From Tepidimonas sediminis (lineage in GTDB: Bacteria > Pseudomonadota > Gammaproteobacteria > Burkholderiales > Burkholderiaceae_C), in assembly GCF_007556605.1 (NCBI RefSeq), contig NZ_VJND01000015.1, forward strand, positions 1 to 56,294: DNA of 56,294 nt. Direction: 5' to 3'. Below, in pieces: positions 48,946 to 56,294 of the stretch. The translations under genes and the position numbers were made by a program. Below the pieces are notes generated by a model, which searched no databases, had not been told where the DNA came from, and saw nothing but the letters and a program-made list of their open reading frames with translations. Within the stretch, counting starts at the first letter, position 1. Every line of letters begins with the position of its first letter.

Positions 48946-49794
48946 ATGCGCATCCTGCTGTGCAACGACGATGGCTACCAGGCGCCGGGCATCCAGGCGC
49001 TGGGGCGGGCGCTGGCGTCGTTCGCCGAGGTGGAGATCGTCGCGCCGGAGCACAACAACAGTGCCAAATCCAACGCGCTGACCCTCAACGCCCCGCTGTA
49101 CGTGCACCGCGCCGGCGAGCGCGTGCGCTACGTCAACGGCACGCCGGCCGACTGCGTGCACATCGCGCTGACCGGCCTGCTGGACTACCGCCCCGACCTG
49201 GTCGTCTCCGGCATCAACAACGGCGCCAACATGGGCGACGACACGATCTACTCCGGCACGGTGGGGGCGGCGATGGAAGGCTACCTGTTCGGGGTGCCGG
49301 GCATCGCGTTTTCGCTGACCGAGAAGGGCTGGGCGCACCTGGACGACGCGGTGGCGCTGGCCGTGGAGCTGGTGCGCACGCTGCGCCCGGCGGTGGAGGC
49401 GCACCGCGGCGGCGCCGAGGCGACGCACCCCGGCCCATGGCTGCTCAACGTCAACATCCCGAGCCTGCCGCGGGCGCAGATTCGCGGCTTCAAGGTGGCG
49501 CGGCTGGGGCGGCGCCACGCGGCCGAGCCGGTCATCACGCAGGTCAATCCGCGTGGTGAGACCATGTACTGGATCGGCGCGGCCGGCCCGGCCAAGGACG
49601 ACGCCGAGGGCACCGACTTTCACGCCACGCGCCAGGGCTACGTGTCGATCACGCCGTTGCAGATCGACTTGACCGATCACGCGCGGCTGGCGTACTGGGC
49701 GCAGACGGCGGCGGCGCTGAGCGCGCACGCGCGCGAGGCGGCGCCGGCGGCCGATGGGCCGGCAGCCCCGGCCGGGGAGGCACGGCCGTGGTGA
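48946..49794 (+). CDS. surE: 5'/3'-nucleotidase SurE
   Basis: A 282-residue phosphatase acting on nucleoside monophosphates and short polyphosphates. [19 protein letters not shown] starts the family with metal-binding Asp8 and Asp9; [11 protein letters not shown] and [20 protein letters not shown] hold the Ser and Asn ligands. The ATG at 48946 matches the conserved N-terminus; one at 48937 overlaps the -10. The C-terminal 25 residues are Ala/Pro-rich and exceed the usual length. Stop overlaps the pcm start, giving a coupled surE-pcm pair. Confidence 0.94.
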   Translation: MRILLCNDDGYQAPGIQALGRALASFAEVEIVAPEHNNSAKSNALTLNAPLYVHRAGERVRYVNGTPADCVHIALTGLLDYRPDLVVSGINNGANMGDDTIYSGTVGAAMEGYLFGVPGIAFSLTEKGWAHLDDAVALAVELVRTLRPAVEAHRGGAEATHPGPWLLNVNIPSLPRAQIRGFKVARLGRRHAAEPVITQVNPRGETMYWIGAAGPAKDDAEGTDFHATRQGYVSITPLQIDLTDHARLAYWAQTAAALSAHAREAAPAADGPAAPAGEARPW

Positions 49795-50585
49795 GGCCGG
49801 CAGCGCCGCGGCCCGGCGGTGGTGGGCGCGGCGGGCGCTTCCCGGCGGCGCTGGAGGGGCTGAGGCCAGCCGCGGCGCCGGCCCCGTCCCGCGCCCCGGG
49901 CGTCGCTGCCGCCACCGCGGCGCCGCCCGTCCGCGGCGTCGGTCTCGACTCGGCGTCGGTGCGGCAGGCGATGGTGCAGCGGCTGGCGCGGCAGGGCCTG
50001 GATCACCCGGAGGTGCTGCGTGTGCTGGCCGAGGTGGAGCGGCACCGCTTCGTCGACAGCGCGCTGGTGGCGCAGGCCTACGAGGACACGGCGCTGCCGA
50101 TCGGCTGGGGACAGACGATCTCCAAGCCGAGCGTGGTGGCGCGCATGCTGGCGCTGCTGTGCGCCGGCCGGCCGCTGCCGCTGGGCCGCGTGCTGGAGGT
50201 GGGCACCGGCTGCGGCTATCAGGCCGCGCTGCTGGCGCGCCTGTGCCGCGAGGTCTACTCGATCGAGCGCATCCGCGGCCTGCACGAGAAGGCGCGTGAG
50301 AACCTGCGCCCGCTGCGCATCCCGAACCTGCACCTGATCTTTGGCGACGGCATGCCGGGCTACCCTGACGGGGCGCCGTACGCCGGCATCATTGCCGCCG
50401 CCGGCGGCGAGGCCGTTCCGCCCGCCTGGCTGGAGCAGCTGGAGGTGGGGGGGCGGCTGGTGGCGCCCGCCGAGGTGCAACCCGGGCGGCAGCGTCTCAT
50501 CGTCATCGAGCGCACCGCCGGCGGCTGGCGGCGTCAGGAGCTCGAGAGCGTGCACTTCGTCCCCCTACAATCGGGCGTGGTGTGA
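49788..50585 (+). CDS. pcm: Protein-L-isoaspartate O-methyltransferase
   Basis: A 265-residue repair enzyme that methylates isoaspartyl residues with S-adenosylmethionine. [19 protein letters not shown] is the substrate-binding signature and [18 protein letters not shown] the SAM site. An extra N-terminal 50 residues are Gly/Ala/Pro-rich and lack conserved features, so the true start could be later. GTG at 49788 or 49791 (GTGA with the surE stop) is likely, with GGGGAGG upstream. Part of surE-pcm-nlpD-rlmD. Confidence 0.92.
   Translation: MVRPAAPRPGGGGRGGRFPAALEGLRPAAAPAPSRAPGVAAATAAPPVRGVGLDSASVRQAMVQRLARQGLDHPEVLRVLAEVERHRFVDSALVAQAYEDTALPIGWGQTISKPSVVARMLALLCAGRPLPLGRVLEVGTGCGYQAALLARLCREVYSIERIRGLHEKARENLRPLRIPNLHLIFGDGMPGYPDGAPYAGIIAAAGGEAVPPAWLEQLEVGGRLVAPAEVQPGRQRLIVIERTAGGWRRQELESVHFVPLQSGVV
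50566..50571 (+). promoter_or_regulatory. Candidate -10 (TACAAT) for nlpD inside the pcm 3' end
   Basis: TACAAT lies within the last codons of pcm, 39 bases before the nlpD ATG. In other proteobacteria the nlpD region carries promoters; here no -35 is clear. Confidence 0.35.
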
Positions 50586-50610
50586 CCTTTGCCCACGGAT
50601 CGACGCTGCG

Positions 50611-51501
50611 ATGACGCTGCACCTTTCGCGCCTCGCCGGCGCCTGGATCACCGGCGGCGTGCTGCTGGCCCTGCTGGCCGGCTGCGCCGCCCCCCGCCAA
50701 CCCGCCCGCACCGCGCCGGTGGAAGACCGGCGCGTGGCCGCGGCGCCGGGCGCCGCACCGCCAGGCAGCGAGAACGCCGGCAAGCCGGGCTACTACACCG
50801 TGCGGCCGGGTGACACGCTCTACCGCATCGGTCTGGAACATGGTCAGAGCTGGCGCGATCTGGCGGCGTGGAACAACCTGAGCAACCCGGACCGCATCGA
50901 GGTCGGGCAGGTGCTGCGCGTGGTGCCGCCGGGCGCCGAGCCGGCACCGGCCGGCGTGACGACCCAGCCGGTGACCGCCGCCCCGGTGCAGGCCCGCCCG
51001 CTGCCGGCCGATCCGGCCCCGGCGCCCGCCCCGGCTCCGGCTCCCGCTCCTGCGGGGGGGGGCTCCACCCCGCCGGCCGCTGCCGCGCCGGCCGGCGCGC
51101 CGGCGCGGCCTGCGGCGGCCGCCCCGGCCGATGCGATCGCGCTGGCGTGGCCGGCGCGCGGGCCGCTGCTGTACGGCTTCGACGAGACGCGCAACAAGGG
51201 CATCGGCATCGGCGGCAAGGCCGGCGACCCGGTGCTGGCCGCCGCCGACGGGCGCGTGGTCTACGCCGGTTCGGACCTGCGCGGCTACGGCAACCTCATC
51301 ATCATCAAGCACAACAACACCTACCTCACTGCCTACGCGCACAACCAGAGCCTGCTGGTGCGCGAGGATCAGACCGTGCGCCAGGGGCAGAAGATCGCCG
51401 AGATGGGCAGCAGCGACGCCGACCGCGTCAAGCTGCATTTCGAGGTGCGCCGCCAGGGCAAGCCGGTCGATCCGCTGAGCCTGCTGCCGCCGAGCCGCTG
51501 A
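50611..51501 (+). CDS. nlpD: Murein hydrolase activator NlpD (LysM and LytM domains)
   Basis: A 296-residue lipoprotein. Signal peptide with lipobox LLAGC (Cys near residue 25); LysM peptidoglycan-binding domain ([20 protein letters not shown], about residues 61-105); a Pro/Ala linker; and a C-terminal LytM (M23) domain with [19 protein letters not shown] and [16 protein letters not shown]. The zinc ligands of active M23 peptidases are missing ([11 protein letters not shown] in place of HxxxD, KLH in place of HxH), as in E. coli NlpD, so it should activate amidases rather than cut. TGATG overlap with rlmD; rpoS, usually next in this cluster, is not there. Confidence 0.92.
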   Translation: MTLHLSRLAGAWITGGVLLALLAGCAAPRQPARTAPVEDRRVAAAPGAAPPGSENAGKPGYYTVRPGDTLYRIGLEHGQSWRDLAAWNNLSNPDRIEVGQVLRVVPPGAEPAPAGVTTQPVTAAPVQARPLPADPAPAPAPAPAPAPAGGGSTPPAAAAPAGAPARPAAAAPADAIALAWPARGPLLYGFDETRNKGIGIGGKAGDPVLAAADGRVVYAGSDLRGYGNLIIIKHNNTYLTAYAHNQSLLVREDQTVRQGQKIAEMGSSDADRVKLHFEVRRQGKPVDPLSLLPPSR

Positions 51502-53006
51502 TGGACGACTTCGAACCCGACGTGGCCGCCGACGGCGCGGCCGGCCTGACCGCTGCCGCTGTCTCCCCGCTCGCGACCCCGCCACGGCCGGCCGGCGTAC
51601 CGGCGGAGGCGTTGCCGGTGCACGGCGTCGACCTGGAGGCGCACGGCATCGCGCGCCGCCCGGACGGCAAGGTGGTGTTCGTCGAGGGCGCGCTGCCGGG
51701 CGAGTGGGTGCAGGTGCGCGTGACGCGCCGCAAGCCGCAGTGGGAAGCGGCCGAAGCGGTCGAGGTGCACCGGCCCTCGCCGCTGCGCGTGGCGCCGCGC
51801 TGCCCGCACTTCGGCCTGCACGCCGGCGCCTGCGGTGGCTGCCGCATGCAGCACATCGACGCGCTGGCGCAGGTGGCGATCAAGCAGCGCGCGCTGGAGG
51901 ACAGCCTGTGGCGGCTCGGCAAGGTGCGGCCGCAGCAGATCCTGCCGCCGATCGCCGGGCCGGCGTGGGGTTACCGCTGGCGCGCGCGGCTGGCGGTGCG
52001 GCACGTGCCCAAGAAGGGTGAGGTGCTGGTCGGCTTTCACGAGCGCAAGAGCCGCTACGTGGCCGACATGGCCAGCTGCGCGGTGCTGCCGCCGCACGTG
52101 TCGGCGCTGCTCAAGCCGCTGCGGGCGCTGGTGATGGCGCTGCAGGCGCGCGACCGCTGCCCGCAGATCGAGCTGGCCTGCGGCGAGGGTGTGACCGCGC
52201 TGGTGCTGCGCCACCTGGAGCCGCTGACCGAGGCGGATTGCGACCGCCTGCGCGCCTTCGCGCGCGAGCACGCCGCCGCCGGCGTGCAGTGGTGGCTGCA
52301 GCCGGCCGGCCCCGACAGCGTGCACCGGCTCGACGAGGACGACGGCACGCCCGAGCTGGCGTACCGGCTGCCGGAGTTCGACCTCGTGATGCCGTTTCGC
52401 CCGACCGACTTCACGCAGGTCAACCCGCACATCAACCGCGTGCTGGTGGCGCGCGCGCTGCGGCTGCTGGAAGCGCGGCGCGGCGAGCGCGTGATCGACT
52501 GGTTCTGCGGGCTGGGCAATTTCACGCTGCCGATCGCCACGCAGGCCGGCAGGGTGCTGGGTGTGGAGGGCAGCGCGGCGCTGGTGCAGCGTGCGCAGGC
52601 CAACTGGGCCGCCAACCAGGCGCGCCGCGGCGGGCTGGCGCCGACCGAGTTCGTGGCGCGCAACCTGTTCGAGATGACGCCGGCGCAGCTGGTGGCCGAC
52701 GGCGTGGCGCAGCGCTGGCTGGTCGATCCGCCGCGTGAAGGGGCGTTCGCGCTCGCCAAGGCGCTGGCCGACCTGCACCAGGCGGCGCTGGCCGGCTGCG
52801 AGGCGCCGCACACGCCGCACGGGCAGCCGTGGCAGCCGCCGCGGCGCATCGTCTACGTGAGTTGCAACCCGGCGACGCTGGCGCGCGACGCCGGCCTGCT
52901 GGTGCACCAGGCCGGCTACGTCTGCCGTGCCGCCGGCGTCGTCAACATGTTTCCGCACACCGCGCACGTGGAAAGCGTGGCGGTGTTCGACCGCGCGGCG
53001 GGCTGA
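51501..53006 (+). CDS. rlmD: 23S rRNA (uracil-1939-C5)-methyltransferase RlmD
   Basis: A 501-residue RNA methyltransferase with an N-terminal TRAM domain (about residues 38-90), an iron-sulfur cluster motif (Cys101, Cys111, Cys114 and Cys193; [14 protein letters not shown] has a longer first loop than E. coli), and a C-terminal SAM domain: [25 protein letters not shown] and the catalytic Cys in [11 protein letters not shown]. It methylates U1939 of 23S rRNA. ATG overlaps the nlpD stop. RlmCD from other groups lack this precise set; RlmD fits best. Confidence 0.92.
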   Translation: MDDFEPDVAADGAAGLTAAAVSPLATPPRPAGVPAEALPVHGVDLEAHGIARRPDGKVVFVEGALPGEWVQVRVTRRKPQWEAAEAVEVHRPSPLRVAPRCPHFGLHAGACGGCRMQHIDALAQVAIKQRALEDSLWRLGKVRPQQILPPIAGPAWGYRWRARLAVRHVPKKGEVLVGFHERKSRYVADMASCAVLPPHVSALLKPLRALVMALQARDRCPQIELACGEGVTALVLRHLEPLTEADCDRLRAFAREHAAAGVQWWLQPAGPDSVHRLDEDDGTPELAYRLPEFDLVMPFRPTDFTQVNPHINRVLVARALRLLEARRGERVIDWFCGLGNFTLPIATQAGRVLGVEGSAALVQRAQANWAANQARRGGLAPTEFVARNLFEMTPAQLVADGVAQRWLVDPPREGAFALAKALADLHQAALAGCEAPHTPHGQPWQPPRRIVYVSCNPATLARDAGLLVHQAGYVCRAAGVVNMFPHTAHVESVAVFDRAAG

Positions 53007-53029
53007 ATCGGCGGCGGCCGAGCGCGCGG

Positions 53030-53560
53030 TCAACGCCCCGGTGGGCGCTCGGCCGCCGGGGCGAGGTTCGGCACGATGCTGCCGGTCGGCGGGGCCGGGC
53101 GCGCAGCGCCCCCTGCGGGGGTGGGGGCGGCCGTCGGGCCCGCGCCCGTCGCCGGTGCGGCGGGGCGCGCCGGGCTGGCCGCGCCGCCGCCGCCGGCCGC
53201 AGCCGGGGCCGGCGCTGGCGCGGTTTCGACGATTTCCTCGTGCGGCTCGGCGCGCTCGGCCGGACGCGGCGCGGGGGTGGCCGGCGGGATGTCGTTTTCG
53301 CGCATGTACTCATCCATCTCGCGCCAGCCGGCGAAGATGGCGGCCTTGGACGCCTTGGGGTTGCTGGCGTAGCAGTCCTCCAGGCTGCGCTGCGTGTGGC
53401 GGCAGGCCGCGCCGATGGCCTTGCCCTCGGCCTCGCGCCGCTGCGCCTGCTTGGCCGGCGTGTCGATACCGAGCATGTCGCAGCCGCCCAGTGGCAAGGC
53501 CAGCGCCAGCGCCAGCCACGGGGCGGGCTGGGCGAGGCGGCGGGGACGCGCGGGCTTCAT
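53030..53560 (-). CDS. Predicted lipoprotein of unknown function with Pro/Ala-rich tail
   Basis: A 176-residue protein. MKPARPRRLAQPAPWLALAL and lipobox LPLGGC (Cys near residue 27) give a clear lipoprotein signal. The mature part has a compact region (residues about 30-85) with two Cys (ACRHTQRSLEDCYASNP) and AAIFAGWREMDEYMRENDI, resembling short hypothetical proteins of Burkholderiales, then 90 residues rich in Pro, Ala and Gly without predicted structure. It converges with rlmD 23 bases away. No function can be assigned. The frame is open further upstream but the signal peptide fixes this start. Confidence 0.75.
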   Translation of the reverse strand: MKPARPRRLAQPAPWLALALALPLGGCDMLGIDTPAKQAQRREAEGKAIGAACRHTQRSLEDCYASNPKASKAAIFAGWREMDEYMRENDIPPATPAPRPAERAEPHEEIVETAPAPAPAAAGGGGAASPARPAAPATGAGPTAAPTPAGGAARPAPPTGSIVPNLAPAAERPPGR

Positions 53561-53681
53561 GACGCCGATTGTGCCGCGCGCCGCCGCCGCCGCGCCAGCG
53601 CCCACAGGGCCGGAAAAGCCCAGACCGGGCTTGCCATTTCGGCGGATCGGGCAGCCGCCGGTCCTGCCATCGCATTCAAGC

Positions 53682-53710
53682 AAAACGGGCCTTCCATGCG
53701 GAAGGCCCGT
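53682..53710 (-). terminator. Intrinsic terminator of the Bax-inhibitor-1 gene
   Basis: ACGGGCCTTCC-GCAT-GGAAGGCCCGT, a perfect 11-bp stem on the minus strand, is followed by a short T run (53685-53682), about 45 bases after the stop. Confidence 0.82.
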
Positions 53711-53756
53711 GCTGCGCGGCGACCGCGGTCCGAGCGGGCTGTCGCCGTGAACGCCG

Positions 53757-54443
53757 TCACTCGCGCTCGCCGCCGAAGATGCCCAGCAGCGCCAGCAGGC
53801 TCTGGAAGATGTTGAACAGGCTCAGGTACAGCGCCAGCGTCGCGGAGATGTAATTGGTCTCGCCCCCGTCGACGATGCGCTTCAGGTCCACCAGCAGGAA
53901 GGCGCTGAAGATGCCGATGGCCATCACCGACAGCGCCGCCATGAACGCGCTGCTGCCGACGAAGACGTTGACGATGCCGCCGATCAGCAACACGATCGTG
54001 CCGAAGAACAGCCACTTGGCCAAGCCATCCAGGTCGCGCTTGATGACGGTGGAGAGGTTGGCCATCACGAGGAAGACCGCCGCGGTGCCGCCGAACGCCG
54101 TCATCACCAGCTGCGCCCCGTTGGCGAACCCCAGCACCACCGCCAGCAGGCGTGACAGCATCAGGCCCATGAAGAACGTGAAGCCCAGCAGCAGCGCCAC
54201 GCCGACGCCGGAGTGCTTGAAGCGCTCGATGGCGAACATGAAGCCGAACGCGCCGGCCAGGAACACCACCAGGCCGACCACGCCCGACAGCGCGGCCGTG
54301 AAGCCGGTGGCCACGCCGATCCAGGCTCCCAGCACCGTGGGCACCATGCTCAGCGCCAGCAGCCAGTAGGTGTTGCGCAGCACACGGTGGCGCGCGCCCT
54401 GGGCCACCAGGGTGTCGTGGCGAAGGGTGGTGTCAAAGCTCAT
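53757..54443 (-). CDS. Bax inhibitor-1/YccA family membrane protein
   Basis: A 228-residue protein with seven membrane helices. VLRNTYWLLALSMVPTVLGA at the start and the C-terminal SAFLLVDLKRIVDGGETNYI with the paired Asp residues mark BI-1/YccA. In E. coli YccA modulates FtsH; homologues leak calcium. GGAGG lies nine bases before the ATG; the frame's earlier start is not supported. Own terminator (53682-53710). Function here is by family only. Confidence 0.9.
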   Translation of the reverse strand: MSFDTTLRHDTLVAQGARHRVLRNTYWLLALSMVPTVLGAWIGVATGFTAALSGVVGLVVFLAGAFGFMFAIERFKHSGVGVALLLGFTFFMGLMLSRLLAVVLGFANGAQLVMTAFGGTAAVFLVMANLSTVIKRDLDGLAKWLFFGTIVLLIGGIVNVFVGSSAFMAALSVMAIGIFSAFLLVDLKRIVDGGETNYISATLALYLSLFNIFQSLLALLGIFGGERE

Positions 54444-54512
54444 GGTTGGTTGCCTCCAGCGACGGGATGGAACAGGGTTACGGCGAATAAGAGTACCACG
54501 CCGGTGCAAAGT

Positions 54513-54926
54513 TCACGGCCCCGGCTCGGTGACGAAGCCCACGCCCTGCACGCCGGCGCGCTGCGCCGCGGCCAGCACGCGCGCCACGCGCTCGTAGCGC
54601 ACGTCGCGGTCGGCAAGCAAATGCAGCGGCCCCTGCGCCGGCTGCGCGCCGAGCTCGCGCAGGCGCTGCTGCAGCACCTCCTCGTCCAGCGCCTCATCGT
54701 TCCAGCGGTAGCCGCCATCGGCCAACACCGTCAGCCGCACCGCCTGCGGGGGCGGCTGCAGCGGTTCGGCGTTGGCTTGCGGCAACTTGACTTGCACGGC
54801 ATGTTGCATCACGGGGATGGTGATCATGAACACGATCAGCAGCACCAGCATGACGTCGATCAGCGGGATCATGTTGATTTCGCTCATCGGTTCGTCCTGG
54901 TCGTGGTCACTGACTTGCATCGCCAT
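54513..54926 (-). CDS. exbD: Biopolymer transport protein ExbD
   Basis: A 137-residue inner-membrane protein with one helix (residues 19-40, INMIPLIDVMLVLLIVFMIT) containing the proton-path Asp, and a periplasmic domain. With ExbB it uses the proton gradient to energise TonB. GGAGG lies seven bases before the ATG. Downstream of exbB by 45 bases on the same strand. TolR is excluded mainly because tonB, not tolA, is alongside. Confidence 0.9.
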   Translation of the reverse strand: MAMQVSDHDQDEPMSEINMIPLIDVMLVLLIVFMITIPVMQHAVQVKLPQANAEPLQPPPQAVRLTVLADGGYRWNDEALDEEVLQQRLRELGAQPAQGPLHLLADRDVRYERVARVLAAAQRAGVQGVGFVTEPGP

Positions 54927-54971
54927 GGTTGAGCCTCCACGGAGTTGTGGTCAGGGCTTGCGTGCAGCGCT

Positions 54972-55730
54972 TCAGGCGCGCAGCGCCCGCACACGGGCGT
55001 CAGCGGCCGGCGCTGGCGCGCGCGCCGCCACCCGCGCTCCCGTGACGAAGTAGGCATGCAGCTCGTGCGCGAAGCGGTTGAGCTGGTGCACCAGCGCTTT
55101 GTGCCCTCGCACCAGCGCGTTGTAGCCGAGCACCGCCGGGATGGCCACCGCCAATCCCAGCGCGGTCATGATCAGCGCCTCGCCGATGGGCCCGGCGACC
55201 TGATCGAGCCCGGCGTTGCCAGAGGCACCGATGCCCACCAGCGCATGATAAATGCTCCACACCGTGCCAAACAGGCCCACAAACGGCGCAGTGGAGCCCA
55301 CCGAGGCCAGCAGCCAAAGCCCGGCCTGCAGTCGCGCCACGCAGTCGTCGATGGCCTGCCGCAGCGCGCGCTGCACCCAGTCGCTGAGGTCAAGCTGATC
55401 GTGCAGCTGCGGAGGGCGCGCGGCCACGTCGTCGCGGCCCTGCAGGTGCGCGGCGGCGTCTCGGCCCTGTTGGGCCAGCAAGCGAAATGGGTTGTCGGGT
55501 TCGCGCCCGAGCCGATCCAGCCCGTCGGCGAAATCGCTGGCATGCCAAAAAGCCTCGACGCGTCGAGCCTGCGCTCGGTGCCGGCGCAAATCCAGCGCCT
55601 TCAAGATGATCAGCACCCACGACAGCACCGACATCAGCAGCAACAAGACGGCGATCGTGCGGATGACGCCGTCGCCTTGGGCCCAAAGGTGGGCCAAGCC
55701 GAATGCGGCAGGAGGTTGGACGGTTTCCAT
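54972..55730 (-). CDS. exbB: Biopolymer transport protein ExbB (MotA/TolQ/ExbB proton channel)
   Basis: A 252-residue protein with three membrane helices: about residues 25-45, 140-165 (WLLASVGSTAPFVGLFGTVW) and 180-205 (GPIGEALIMTALGLAVAIPA). The second and third form the proton channel with ExbD. ATG at 55730 has GGAG eight bases upstream; a TTG six bases earlier is too close to it. The stretch from about 55.1 to 56.1 kb looks a little less GC-rich than the rest. Order on the strand is tonB-exbB-exbD. No Fur box was seen here. Confidence 0.9.
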   Translation of the reverse strand: METVQPPAAFGLAHLWAQGDGVIRTIAVLLLLMSVLSWVLIILKALDLRRHRAQARRVEAFWHASDFADGLDRLGREPDNPFRLLAQQGRDAAAHLQGRDDVAARPPQLHDQLDLSDWVQRALRQAIDDCVARLQAGLWLLASVGSTAPFVGLFGTVWSIYHALVGIGASGNAGLDQVAGPIGEALIMTALGLAVAIPAVLGYNALVRGHKALVHQLNRFAHELHAYFVTGARVAARAPAPAADARVRALRA

Positions 55731-55808
55731 CTTCAAAGCTCCGGTTGAAATTGAAAAGACTCGCTCGCTTGGGGGACGGCCCCCGCGGCGCGGCGCGTTG
55801 CGGCGTCG

Positions 55809-56168
55809 TCACTCCAACACGAATTGGATCGGCACCAAAAACCACATCGCCTCGGGCACGCCGTCGCGCTTGCCGGGCACGTAACGCCAGCGCAGCACCG
55901 CTTCCAAGGCAGCCTTGTCGAGCCGCTCATAGCCGCTGGAGGTGCGGATTTCAGCCGCGGAGGCGGTGCCGTCCGGCTCGATGCGCACCCGCAGCACGAC
56001 GCGGCCTTGCTCGCCCAGCCGCCGCGACAGCGCTGGGTAGGCGGGCGGAGGGTTGTTGAGGTAGGCGGCACTGGCCGAAGGCAGCTCAATCTTGGGCGGT
56101 GGCGCAGGCGGCGCAGCGGCCACGGCAGGCGCAGCGGGCGCCGCCACGGGAGCCGCCGCCAAGGCCAC
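55809..56168 (-). CDS. tonB: TonB C-terminal domain protein, N-terminus unresolved or lost
   Basis: The protein has a Pro/Ala linker and a complete TonB C-terminal domain: NNPPPAYPALSRRLGEQG, VVLRVRIEPDGTASAAEI and GYERLDKAALEAVLRWRYVP, ending FVLE. TonB passes energy from ExbBD to outer-membrane receptors. GTG at 56168 gives 119 residues without a membrane anchor, which normal TonB (about 220-270 residues) needs. The frame stays open to the window edge, but that part is Arg/Ser-rich (RRWRSRSCSSRR) and reads like non-coding strand, while the opposite strand looks coding. Either the gene runs past the edge or the sequence is rearranged near 56160. Confidence 0.72.
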   Translation of the reverse strand: MALAAAPVAAPAAPAVAAAPPAPPPKIELPSASAAYLNNPPPAYPALSRRLGEQGRVVLRVRIEPDGTASAAEIRTSSGYERLDKAALEAVLRWRYVPGKRDGVPEAMWFLVPIQFVLE

Positions 56169-56294
56169 CCGGCGCGAGCTGCAGGAGCGGCTGCGCCAGC
56201 GCCGCGGCGGCAGCGCCCAGGCCGCACCGGCCTCGACCCCGCCGACGGCGGGCCCGGCGCCGGCCGACGGCGACTCCGTGGACGACGGCGCGCA

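Noticed and set aside
51036-51065. Pro/Ala and G-rich low-complexity run in nlpD as a frameshift site
   Set aside because: The frame stays intact through the seven-G run and the LytM domain follows in frame.
54927-55808. Fur box near exbD-exbB-tonB
   Set aside because: The AT-richer patches near 55740-55760 do not match the Fur consensus.

Overview
The window is a very GC-rich stretch (nearly every third codon base is G or C) of a betaproteobacterial chromosome, most likely Burkholderiales (Comamonadaceae/Rubrivivax-type relatives). The basis is protein resemblance: protocatechuate 4,5-cleavage genes of the Pmd/Lig type, dnaG-rpoD, a phasin, EF-P with Arg32 beside EarP, hupB-tRNA-ppiD, surE-pcm-nlpD-rlmD and two Mrp/Pha antiporter operons. 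No phage, insertion sequence, CRISPR array or rRNA was seen; this is mostly ordinary chromosome with almost continuous coding and many 4-bp ATGA/GTGA stop-start overlaps.

Layout. 0-3 kb (+): ring-cleavage dioxygenase beta subunit, CHMS dehydrogenase and an aldo/keto reductase. 3.2-15.4 kb (-): a chemoreceptor, rpoD, a dnaG reading frame that is broken and shortened, a translationally coupled three-gene c-di-GMP operon built around two periplasmic binding modules, and an SDR dehydrogenase with a palindromic operator. 15.5-18.5 kb: an iron-binding protein and a patatin lipoprotein diverging from a Fur box, then a phasin. 18.6-21.9 kb (+): deacetylase-like protein, thioesterase, nitroreductase, 2-hydroxyacid dehydrogenase. 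22.0-33.8 kb (+): two complete seven-function cation/proton antiporter operons in tandem, one with separate MrpA and MrpB, one with a fused PhaAB. 33.8-36.6 kb (-): LOG-family protein, EF-P and its rhamnosyltransferase EarP. 36.6-46.2 kb (+): uvrC, pgsA, EamA permease, tartrate/D-malate dehydrogenase, hupB, tRNA-Val, ppiD, tRNA-His, a membrane diguanylate cyclase, a nucleotidyltransferase. 46.3-48.8 kb (-): a symporter under a TPP riboswitch and a quinone oxidoreductase. 48.9-53.0 kb (+): surE, pcm, nlpD, rlmD. 53.0-56.3 kb (-): a lipoprotein of unknown function, a Bax-inhibitor-1 protein, and ExbD, ExbB and TonB.

Points for a second look: the dnaG lesion; the c-di-GMP/solute-binding operon; the tandem antiporters; the absence of rpoS between nlpD and rlmD; uvrC and earP starting from the same CATG; apparently leaderless promoters at dnaG, uvrC, pgsA and surE; and a change of coding strand at the right edge, where tonB loses its membrane anchor. 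Function assignments rest on recognised motifs and gene order; no database search was possible.
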